From contig NZ_JANAVP010000006.1 in NCBI RefSeq assembly GCF_024213665.1, forward strand, positions 243,121-307,120: 64,000 nucleotides of DNA. Reading direction: 5' to 3'. Made by a program: the position numbers and the translations under genes. The notes beneath the pieces are model-generated. The model was given only the letters and a program-made list of their open reading frames with translations. It had not been told where the DNA came from and made no database searches. This document shows, in pieces, positions 44,340 to 52,253 of this stretch (its first letter is position 1; each line of letters begins with the position of its first letter). The stretch is from Streptomyces sp. A3M-1-3 (GTDB taxonomy: Bacteria > Actinomycetota > Actinomycetes > Streptomycetales > Streptomycetaceae).

Positions 44340-46403
44340 TCACCGTCGCCGCTTGCCGCCCCTGCCCTCGCCGCCCTTGCGTCCACTCCTCCGGTGGATG
44401 CGACCGACCTGGGCGGCGGGCCGTCGGGCGGACTGATCGACCACTTCCTTCAGATCCGCCATCCCCGCCCGGTCGGGGTGGCCGGAGGCCAGGGGCGCAG
44501 CCAGGGTCTCGCGGGCGGGGACGTGCTGACCGCTCAGCATCTCCAGGGCTCCGTCCGGCCCCGTCGTTTCCAGGAGCTGGAGCAGGCTCTCCGCGACCAT
44601 GAGGAGGCTCTCCGGCTCAGTGAGGTCATCGGCGTCGAGGATCTCGCGCCGGACCAGGACGCTGATCGCGGTGGGCGCGAGCAGAGGATCGCCGCGCAGG
44701 CCCCGGGCCACGGTATCGCCGTCGGGGTGCGCCTCGGCGAGCACATTCAGCATGGCTTCGGTGCGGGTACGGAAGGGGCAGGCACGCATAGCGTCGGTCA
44801 GCCGTTCCAGCGCCACGGCCGGGCTCGGCCGAGCGGTGATCCAGGTGGCGAGTTCGGTGCGCTCGGAGTCCGGATAGTAGTGGTCGGCGAGGACGCCGAG
44901 AAGTCCGGCGGCCGGGGCGTGGATGAGTTCGCCGAGGAGCGGTGCATCGCGGCCCTCGGCGAGCAGCCGGCGCCGTACCGAGTCGTGACCGAGTGCGGTG
45001 AGCCGGATCAACTCCACTGGTCCGTTGGTGAGTTCAGCCTCCAGGGCGCGGGCTCCGGCACGGAACTCGGCGTCCGGGTCCTGGAGGCGGGCGACCGTGC
45101 CGAAGAGTTCCGCGAGCTCGGGCGGCAGTCCGGCGGGCGGCAGCTCCGGCGCCGCGCTCAGCGGTGTCTCGACGAACGCGGGGTCGGCCATCCCCTCGTA
45201 CGGCTCGATAGCACCCAGGTCCTCAAGGGCTTCGAGCACGAGGCGCAGATCTCGGTCGGCGGCTTCGAGCAGCACCGCCGACCCGGTGCCGTATCCGAGA
45301 TGCGTCGATCCCCGCAGCCGCGGCCAGGGCATGGCGTAGGGCAGGCTGTAGAGGGTGTTGAGGATGTCGGGCACCACCTCCTCGAAGGTGTCGCAGACCA
45401 TCGAGGGGAAGTGCCATCCGCTGCGGGGCGCGACCAGCGGATCGCGGAGACCGGTGAAGGTCTCGAAGGCGCGCCGCCACAGTGCGAGTGGGTCTTTGAG
45501 GAGGGGCCGCGCCTTGGCGACGGCGTACATCCGCCCCTTGACGATCCGTACGATCCTGGCCTTCTTCGCCCACTCGACCGCGAGCCCGAGCCGCGGCAGT
45601 TGCGCCGACGAGCGGACTCCTTCCACGCTGTCGCCCGTGCCCAGCTCGGCTACGAGCGCCCGCGCGTCCGAGATCCGCAGCGTGCCGGTCGCGGTGACCG
45701 ACCTGCCTTCGCTGCCCGCCCACGCGCTGATCCCGCGCAGCCACGGCAGCACCGCGGACTGCTCGGCGAGCGCGCGCAGCTCGTCCTCGGTGGGCAGGGC
45801 GACCGGCAGCTGCGGCTCGGCGCGCTCCCTTGCTGCCGGTCCGTGCGCGAGTCGGCGGGCCATCACCTGGTCCAGCACCTTTTCGTCGCACGCGACCTCC
45901 CCGCGCCGGGCCCGCTCCACGAAACCCTGCAAGGCCTCCGGATCGTGCACGTCCGTGCCCTGCTCGGCGGCCGTGGTCACCCAGAACTTCGACAGGCCCC
46001 AGCGGGTCCGGTCGGCCATGGCGGGCCCGTACCGGGGCGTCACGGCCTCGATCGCCGAGAGGTTCTCCGCAAGCGTGGCCCCACGCGGGTCGGCGAGTCC
46101 CATCGCGTCGAGGTAGCGCAACAGCAGTGCGCGCGTGCCAGGCATGTCGCCGGGCTCGTCCCCCGGCAGCACGGTCACCGTCCGTGGCAGCCAATCCAGC
46201 AGAAATCCCTCGACGTGCCGGGGCTCCCACAGCCCGAGCCGCCCGTCGCGCGTACCGCGCTGCCGGTAGTCGAGCGCCGCCTCGACCCCGAAGCCGTCCA
46301 AGCGGTCACCGCTCTCGTCCGCCCACCGCCCCATCCGATGGATGAGGAGCCCGCACGTGGCCTCGAACTCGTCGGTCTCCTCGGGCGCGAAATACAAGCG
46401 CAT
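44340..46403 (-). CDS. Large protein of unknown function
   Basis: 687 residues, no family recognised. It starts MRLYFAPEETDEFEATCGLL and is mainly helical by composition, with many Leu/Ala/Glu/Arg heptad-like stretches; DMPGTRALLLRYLDAMGLAD and WFPS-like WHFPSMVCDTFEEVVPDILN are distinctive pieces. The end is strongly basic (RIHRRSGRKGGEGRGGKRRR), possibly for nucleic-acid contact. No signal peptide or membrane helix. ATG 46403 is the first codon before protein-like sequence. It is convergent with toxin-antitoxin pair 2. I see no basis for a function. Confidence 0.75.
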   Translation of the reverse strand: MRLYFAPEETDEFEATCGLLIHRMGRWADESGDRLDGFGVEAALDYRQRGTRDGRLGLWEPRHVEGFLLDWLPRTVTVLPGDEPGDMPGTRALLLRYLDAMGLADPRGATLAENLSAIEAVTPRYGPAMADRTRWGLSKFWVTTAAEQGTDVHDPEALQGFVERARRGEVACDEKVLDQVMARRLAHGPAARERAEPQLPVALPTEDELRALAEQSAVLPWLRGISAWAGSEGRSVTATGTLRISDARALVAELGTGDSVEGVRSSAQLPRLGLAVEWAKKARIVRIVKGRMYAVAKARPLLKDPLALWRRAFETFTGLRDPLVAPRSGWHFPSMVCDTFEEVVPDILNTLYSLPYAMPWPRLRGSTHLGYGTGSAVLLEAADRDLRLVLEALEDLGAIEPYEGMADPAFVETPLSAAPELPPAGLPPELAELFGTVARLQDPDAEFRAGARALEAELTNGPVELIRLTALGHDSVRRRLLAEGRDAPLLGELIHAPAAGLLGVLADHYYPDSERTELATWITARPSPAVALERLTDAMRACPFRTRTEAMLNVLAEAHPDGDTVARGLRGDPLLAPTAISVLVRREILDADDLTEPESLLMVAESLLQLLETTGPDGALEMLSGQHVPARETLAAPLASGHPDRAGMADLKEVVDQSARRPAAQVGRIHRRSGRKGGEGRGGKRRR

Positions 46404-47177
46404 CGCTCGGGTCCTGCCTGTCGTACGGTCATCACTGAGCGGCACGCTACCGGGAGGCGGTCATGCGTACGCGGGCACGAGGGTGGCGTCAACGGCCCGG
46501 CGAGGGCGTGCTCGTCGGCTATACGGAACTGAAGCGCCCGAGTATCGGCGCCGATCTCACCGTGTTCACAAGGGACAGTGCCGAGCAGTGCTCTGGTGAA
46601 TGGCTCGGTCCTGTCCGCGGGTCAGCGTCTCACCCCCGCCGACGGGGCTCTGATCGCGGAGGAGCGGCGTCGGATGCTCAGGCCGAGCCGGTGTCGACCC
46701 GGTACACAATCTTCCCGTTGCATTCGGAGAATCCGAGGGACGGGTAGAAGACGCGTGCGTCCGGGTTGTCGCGGTCCGTCATCCACTCGACCCGGCTGCA
46801 GCCCGGGCGCGCGGCAGCGATGGCGCGGAGCTCGTCCATGAGTCGGGCGCCGACGCCCTGTCGGCGCAGCGTGCCGCGTTCGTAGAGCTCCTTGAGGAAG
46901 AGCGAGTGGGACGACCCCGCCGCCGGCCACAGGAACGAGTAGGCGGCAAGCCCGACGATGTCTCCGGTCTCGTCCTCGACCAGGAGGGCGGAGGCCAGCG
47001 GCGGGGACCCGAAGAGTTGGCTTTATCAAGGCCGAGCCGGGGCGCCTCGTCGTCCTCGGCATGCCGGAGGATCTGAGCGCGTTCCGCTGCTGCACTCGCG
47101 TACTCGTCTGATCACATAGAGTTTGTTTACATCGCCAACGGGCCCACACCTGCAGCTCCGCAGCCGCTCCGTGTACC
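46404..47177. other. Gene-debris region
   Basis: No intact gene. On the plus strand, pieces that look coding but change frame (GEGVLVGYTELKRPSIGADL; VNGSVLSAGQRLTPADGALI then AEERRRML) occupy about 46463-46690, and a separate plus-strand 3' end (KAEPGRLVVLGMPEDLSAFR then CCTRVLV and stop) lies at about 47020-47112. A truncated minus-strand acetyltransferase lies between. The last 60 bp is AT-richer (CATAGAGTTTGTTTACATCG) and is the likely promoter of the methylase-like gene that follows. Confidence 0.55.
46678..47017 (-). pseudogene. GNAT acetyltransferase, 5' truncated
   Basis: The minus strand reads ASALLVEDETGDIVGLAAYS, then FLKELYERGTLRRQGVGARL with the acetyl-CoA loop RRQGVGARLM, then NPDARVFYPSLGF before a stop at 46678: a typical GNAT C-terminal two-thirds. 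In-frame TAA lies just before the first homologous residue, and at the same point a plus-strand gene end begins, so the 5' part was lost in a rearrangement. Confidence 0.8.
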
Positions 47178-48845
47178 GTGATGACTATGAAGGACGCAGT
47201 GCGCCCGCCCGCAGAGCCCCTCGTCACCGCAGCCGAGATCGCAAGGCTGGCGGGAGTCACGCGCGCCGCCGTCTCCAACTGGCGCCGGCGCCACGACGAC
47301 TTCCCCGCGCCTGTCACCGGGAGCACGAGTAGCCCGCTCTTTGCCCTGCCCGAGATCCGGGCCTGGCTCGATAAACAACGCAAGGGTCAACAGGTGTCCA
47401 ACGAAGTTCGCCTGTGGCAGCAGTTGCGCAGTGTGCACGGCGACAACATGATCCGCGGGCTCACCACCGTCGCGGAACTCCTCGCGGGATCGGCTCATGA
47501 ATCCGGGACCGACCGAGACCCCGCTCTGCAAGCTCTCGTCGACGAGCTGACCGTAGAACTCACTCCTGCCGAGCTGCTCACCAATCTGACAGCACGCTAT
47601 GTCGAGTCCTCTGGGCGCGCCGGATCAGAGCAGATCACCCCACCGCGCCTTATCCGGGCGATCTTGGACTTTGCAGGCGGCCATGGCGGTACGGTCTTCG
47701 ATCCCGCCTGCGGCATCGGGTCTCTGCTGTTCGCCTTCAGGGCGCAAGCAGACGTGCTGACGGGCCAGGACATCGACCCCGTAAGTGCGCGCTACGCACA
47801 ACTGCGTGCGGACCTGCTGGGTCTTCCCAACGTCACCATCAACCCAGGAGACGCGCTGCGCGAAGACCAGCAGCGTGAACTCAAGGCGGATCTCGTGGTG
47901 TGTGAACCACCCGTCGGCGTCGCCGACTGGGGCCGGGAGGACCTGCTCCTCGATCCGCGCTGGGAACTCGGTGTGCCGTCCCGCGCCGAGAGCGAACTGG
48001 CGTGGCTCCAGCACTGCTACTTCCACACGGCGCCGGGCGGCCGCGTCCTGATGGTGATGCCGGCGTCGGTCGCCTACCGCAAAGCCGGTCGCAGGATTCG
48101 CGCCGAGCTGGTGCGTCGTGGACTGCTCACCCAGGTCGTGGCGCTCCCACCGGGCATGGCCGCCTCGCATGCCCTTCCGGTACATCTGTGGCTGCTCAGA
48201 CGGCCCGCGGGCCCCGACGATGCTGCCGACTTCGTCCGCATGACGGATCTGACCGCGAACGATCCGGACGGCAGCCTGGAGCCGGTGGAAGGGCAGACCG
48301 CTGACGTTCCACGGATCGATTTGCTTGATGACACCGTCGATCTGACCCCAGCCACGCACATCTCCGTGATGCATACGGACTTCGCGGCGGAGTACGCGGC
48401 CACACTCGCGTCCATCGAGCTTCAACTGACGTCACTGCTCACCAAGCTGCCGACTCTCACGGCTGGCTCCGGCAGCGGCTTTCTGGACGGGGCCACAGTC
48501 AGCGTCTCCGACCTTGCCCGCGCCGGACTGGTCGAGGCCCTGGGTAACGAGGCTGTCTCCACCAGCGAGCAGCTGGACACCGACTATCTGAACGGCTTCC
48601 TGCGAAGCGCTTCCAACACACGTCGCTCCACCAGCACGAGCGGAACGTTCCGCACGGACACCCGGGGTTCTCGCATCCCCCAGATGGCCATCGAGGAACA
48701 GCGCCGCTACGGAGCCGCCTTCCGCGCACTCGCCGAATTCGAGCAGCGCGTCAAGAAACTGGCGGAACTCAGCGAGCAGGCAGCAGTCTTGGCGCGTGAC
48801 GGACTCACCAATGGAGCACTCGCCCCGCCCTCGTCCGACGAATGA
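47178..48845 (+). CDS. Helix-turn-helix methylase-like protein with altered catalytic motif
   Basis: 555-residue paralogue of the 29.7-kb methylase: the N-terminal helix-turn-helix ITRAxVSNWRRRHDDFPAP block is almost identical, SAM motif I is kept (FDPACGIGSLL near 174), but the catalytic NPPY is replaced by EPPV (VVCEPPVGVADW near 241). Asn to Glu and Tyr to Val should abolish base flipping and methyl transfer. The C-terminal specificity-like part is shortened by more than 100 residues relative to the paralogue. It may bind DNA and SAM as a regulator, or be on the way to loss. Start uncertain: GTG 47178, ATG 47181 and ATG 47187 are all in frame, none with a good ribosome-binding site. Confidence 0.8.
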   Translation: MMTMKDAVRPPAEPLVTAAEIARLAGVTRAAVSNWRRRHDDFPAPVTGSTSSPLFALPEIRAWLDKQRKGQQVSNEVRLWQQLRSVHGDNMIRGLTTVAELLAGSAHESGTDRDPALQALVDELTVELTPAELLTNLTARYVESSGRAGSEQITPPRLIRAILDFAGGHGGTVFDPACGIGSLLFAFRAQADVLTGQDIDPVSARYAQLRADLLGLPNVTINPGDALREDQQRELKADLVVCEPPVGVADWGREDLLLDPRWELGVPSRAESELAWLQHCYFHTAPGGRVLMVMPASVAYRKAGRRIRAELVRRGLLTQVVALPPGMAASHALPVHLWLLRRPAGPDDAADFVRMTDLTANDPDGSLEPVEGQTADVPRIDLLDDTVDLTPATHISVMHTDFAAEYAATLASIELQLTSLLTKLPTLTAGSGSGFLDGATVSVSDLARAGLVEALGNEAVSTSEQLDTDYLNGFLRSASNTRRSTSTSGTFRTDTRGSRIPQMAIEEQRRYGAAFRALAEFEQRVKKLAELSEQAAVLARDGLTNGALAPPSSDE

Positions 48846-48860
48846 CGCGCCGTCCGCCCC

Positions 48861-51005
48861 CTACCGCCGCCGTACGGGCAGGAACGGGCTGGCGGAACCG
48901 CTCCACGACACATGGAGGGCCTCACGGGCCCGCGTGCACGCCACAAAGAGCACGCACCGCTCCCGCAGCAGGTCCGACTCGTGCTGAAGACGGTCGACCT
49001 CGGCCGGGGTGATCTCTCTCCCGAAGGGGACAGCGGAAGCTGTGACGCCGACGACAGCGACGCACCGGAACTCGAGACCCTTCATCGCGTGCATGGTCGC
49101 CAGGCGCACACCGGCCGTGTCGACCCCTGGGTTGTCCTTCACCCGGACCACCGGCACGCCCACTGCTTCCAGCCGGTCCCGGACCTTGTCCAAGAGCACG
49201 TTGAACCGAGTACATACGGCGATCTCTGCCGGCCGGATCCCTTGCGAGATCCACCCCTCGATCCGTTTCACCAGGGCCCCGACCTCGGCCTGTTCAGAGC
49301 TGTGCCCATCGATGTGCGGCTTTCTGCCGTGCAGCAGCGAGCGATAGCCGGACAGACTGTCGCACCCCTCACCAGCCAGGTCCTCGACCGCGACGGTATC
49401 GAGGATGCCGGTGGACCACACCAGAATCTCCTCCGTGCTCCGGTAGTTGATCCGCAGCCGGCTGGACCGCCCCGTCACCGAGACGCCGAGAGAGCTGAGC
49501 GACACATGAGAGTCGTATATCCGCTGGTGCGGATCGCCGGTGACGAACAGGTCATCGGGCCCTGGCTCGACGGCAGCGCGCAGGACGCGCCACTGGGCCG
49601 GATGCAGATCCTGCGCCTCGTCCACGACCACATGGTCGTATCCGTACGCCGCGCGGTTCGCGCCGTCGAGCAGCCGGGCGGCCTCGTCACACACCTGAAG
49701 ATGCGTGCAGACACCCTGCGCCCGCAGCGCGGACCTGAACGCCTCAACGGCCCGCCAGACCTCGGCGCGCTTCAACGGCCCGAGCGCCGTCCCCCGGCCC
49801 CTGCGGGTGGCGCGCAGGTAGTCCTCTGCCGACCGGATGTCCTGCGCGAGAACGACGTGCCGGTACTCCTGCGCCAGGAACTGTTCGGTCCACGGCAGGC
49901 CAAGCTGCTTGCCCACCTTCTGCCAGATCCGCCGCTCCTCCTGGTCCCCGATGGGCGACGGCGTCCGCCCACCCAGTTCCCTCGCGAGACGGTGGGCGTA
50001 CGCGTTGACGGTGGTCACATCGACGCGAGCCAGCTGGGTTTCGTCGTCGAGGAGCAGCGCGAGGTTCTCCCGCAGTGCCGCGGCGAGCGCGTTGGTGTAA
50101 GTGGTGAGCAGGACCCTCGTGTCCTGCGAACGAGACAGCAGGTGCTTGACCCGGTGCAGAGCTACGACCGTCTTGCCGGTGCCAGGTCCGCCGGACACCT
50201 GGGCAGAGCCGTTGTACGAGACGCGGTACGCCACACGCCGCTGCGACGGGTGCAGGAAGACCCGCCATGCCGCGAAGGGCTTCTCCAGGATGTCCGCGAG
50301 TTCGTCCGGCTCAGTGATCAGAGTGATGCGACTGCCGGTGTTGGCGATGGCAGCCGCAAGATCCTCGGTCGGCTCGGGCGCCGCGTGGACGGGCCGACGT
50401 ACCGCGACGACATCCCGGTAGACCTCCTCCGGTGTGAACCCCTCCGCCAGGAACTGCAGCACCTCGAACTGGTCCTCAGGCAGCAGCGTCCCGAACGCAT
50501 CCAGCTGCGCCCTGTCGATAACGGTGCGGACGGCCCGCAGCACCTGGTCGTCGATGCCGAGTTCGCGCAAGACCGTGTCCGAGTACGCGGCGAACAGCAG
50601 GGTGGGCGCCTCGGTCGCCGCCTTCTCCAGCGCGGGAGTCAGTTGCTCGATGGCGACGACATTGCGCACTTCGAGACCACGGGTGGCGGTGTTCACGGTG
50701 TAAAGGCGCTTCGCGGCCCACGTGTACGCGTCGTCGTGCGGCACGACGTTCAGCAGCAGGAAGACATCGCTGCCGTCGTCGGGCGCGAGGACGACGCCCC
50801 GCCAGAAGTCGTTGATGCGGATGGTCCTCATCCGTGGGTCGCGTGCCTTGTCAACCGACTCCAGGTGCAGTCCCTTGTCGGCGTGCAGCTCGGCAACGGT
50901 GAGTAGCTGGAACTTCGCCATCGCCTTCCGGACACCCGATTTAACCGTCTTCTCCAGGGCGTCGAAGCTCTGCCAGAAGGTGTTCGCGAAGGCGAGATGA
51001 GGCAC
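48861..51005 (-). CDS. RelE-like domain fused to UvrD-type helicase
   Basis: 714 residues. The first 100 look like a RelE/ParE-fold toxin (FWQSFDALEKTVKSGVRKAM, then RTIRINDFWRGVVLAP and VVPHDDAYTWAAKR with the HDxAY motif). A linker leads to an SF1A helicase: LHPSQRRVAYRVSYNGSAQV, Walker A GGPGTGKTVV at 272-280, DEAQDLHP near 468, and RINYRST, GVRLATMHAMKGLEF, VACTRARE. GTG 51005 follows AAAGGAG. The RelE-like part might act as an RNase or ribosome probe, or merely as a binding domain; catalysis is not shown. It is convergent with the methylase-like gene (15 bp) and 39 bp after mcrC on the same strand, so it could be in one operon with McrBC. Confidence 0.8.
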   Translation of the reverse strand: MPHLAFANTFWQSFDALEKTVKSGVRKAMAKFQLLTVAELHADKGLHLESVDKARDPRMRTIRINDFWRGVVLAPDDGSDVFLLLNVVPHDDAYTWAAKRLYTVNTATRGLEVRNVVAIEQLTPALEKAATEAPTLLFAAYSDTVLRELGIDDQVLRAVRTVIDRAQLDAFGTLLPEDQFEVLQFLAEGFTPEEVYRDVVAVRRPVHAAPEPTEDLAAAIANTGSRITLITEPDELADILEKPFAAWRVFLHPSQRRVAYRVSYNGSAQVSGGPGTGKTVVALHRVKHLLSRSQDTRVLLTTYTNALAAALRENLALLLDDETQLARVDVTTVNAYAHRLARELGGRTPSPIGDQEERRIWQKVGKQLGLPWTEQFLAQEYRHVVLAQDIRSAEDYLRATRRGRGTALGPLKRAEVWRAVEAFRSALRAQGVCTHLQVCDEAARLLDGANRAAYGYDHVVVDEAQDLHPAQWRVLRAAVEPGPDDLFVTGDPHQRIYDSHVSLSSLGVSVTGRSSRLRINYRSTEEILVWSTGILDTVAVEDLAGEGCDSLSGYRSLLHGRKPHIDGHSSEQAEVGALVKRIEGWISQGIRPAEIAVCTRFNVLLDKVRDRLEAVGVPVVRVKDNPGVDTAGVRLATMHAMKGLEFRCVAVVGVTASAVPFGREITPAEVDRLQHESDLLRERCVLFVACTRAREALHVSWSGSASPFLPVRRR

Positions 51006-51044
51006 GGGACGGCTCCTTTTACACCGACAGGACAGGCTCGTTGA

Positions 51045-52253
51045 TCATACGGGCGGCACGGAGGCGAGCCGCTCCGCGAGGTTTCGGATCTCGGCGAGCA
51101 GCGGGTGGGGCGGCTGGTCGAGGTCCAGGGCGTGCTGGTGAATCGTGATGGCCGCGTTGCGGATGCGGTGGGCCGCGTGCGGGGCGTTGCCCTTGGCGTA
51201 GATGAGATGCCCGTCGTGGAGGCCGAGCGCCGTGCAGTAGGCGAGCATCTGATAGAGGTCGGCGTCTGGGAATCCCTCGTGTTTCTCCGCCTTGTACTTG
51301 GCGTCGGCGACCGCGCGCGGCCGACCGTCGTCGGCGTACCAGACGAAATCGGGACGCATACGGACGGCGTCGTCCTGGTCCAGATGGATTCCTTGGGCTT
51401 GGAGCGCGGGTCGGCCGCCGTACGGGGCGAGGGACTCGCGCAGCGCCGTGCAGACGAAGTCCTCGAAGAGCTTGTTCATGTCGAACAGGAAGCCGTCGAT
51501 GCGCAGCTGCCCCTCGTCGTGCTCTGCCGATGCCCCGCGCAGCACGGTCTCGGCGAGGCGGAGCGCGCCGTGGTAGCGGGCATTGAGGCGGGTGGGCCGC
51601 CACATCGGCAGAGCGTGCCCGCGTACGAGAGGTGTCACGTCCGCCAGACGCGCCCGATGGTGCGCCAAACGGCGGCGTACGGCGCCGGGAACGCCGGGCA
51701 GCCTCAGGAGCCGTTCGACGGCGGCGCACAGAATGCGGTTCTCCGCGATGTCGGTGGTGTACTCGTCGTACACGATCTCGACGGGGAGGGCGGCGCCGAA
51801 TCGACGCCGTATCTGGTCGGCCTCACGGATGCGGCCGCGCACGACGAAGGCGCTCTCCTCGGTGGTCCGGTAGCCCTGCACCAGCCCTTGCGCGAGTGCC
51901 CGCGCCAATTGCCGTTCGTAGGCGTGGGCAAAAGCCGGCAGCACCTCGGTGTGCTCGGCGACGTCGACGCTCTCGTCGTACGGGGCGGAGTGCGGGGAGA
52001 GTGCATAGCCCAGGAGGAAGAACAGCCGGGCGATCGGCACCTTCGGAGTGACCCGGAGGGTAACGGTCCCCGCGCCGGGGACCGTCAGGGCAACCGCGCC
52101 GACCTTGCTGCCCGCGCGGAGCCGCCAGTGGCCGGGGAGATACGGGTCGGGCGCGGCGTCGACGATGCGGGAGGCGGCGAGGGCCCGCCCGACCACGTCC
52201 GGGAGAGGACGCGGGACCGGCGGGGCATGCTCGACAAGGTGGATGGTCGTCAC
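51045..52253 (-). CDS. mcrC: McrC-type nuclease subunit
   Basis: 402-residue partner of McrB. The PD-(D/E)xK nuclease is visible as MRPDFVWYADDGRPRAVADA followed by KYK near 318, with the earlier conserved block YDEYTTDIAENRILCAAVER and LFEDFVCTALRE. In McrBC the C subunit stimulates the B motor and cuts DNA carrying modified cytosine. GTG 52253 overlaps the mcrB stop as GTGA; the frame upstream is a shadow. No other candidate nuclease is present in the pair. Confidence 0.92.
   Translation of the reverse strand: MTTIHLVEHAPPVPRPLPDVVGRALAASRIVDAAPDPYLPGHWRLRAGSKVGAVALTVPGAGTVTLRVTPKVPIARLFFLLGYALSPHSAPYDESVDVAEHTEVLPAFAHAYERQLARALAQGLVQGYRTTEESAFVVRGRIREADQIRRRFGAALPVEIVYDEYTTDIAENRILCAAVERLLRLPGVPGAVRRRLAHHRARLADVTPLVRGHALPMWRPTRLNARYHGALRLAETVLRGASAEHDEGQLRIDGFLFDMNKLFEDFVCTALRESLAPYGGRPALQAQGIHLDQDDAVRMRPDFVWYADDGRPRAVADAKYKAEKHEGFPDADLYQMLAYCTALGLHDGHLIYAKGNAPHAAHRIRNAAITIHQHALDLDQPPHPLLAEIRNLAERLASVPPV

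Noticed and set aside
46681..47383. 253-codon minus-strand frame before the methylase-like gene
   Set aside because: It runs across the methylase gene start and reads the acetyltransferase remnant in the wrong frame; the GNAT motifs appear only in another frame.
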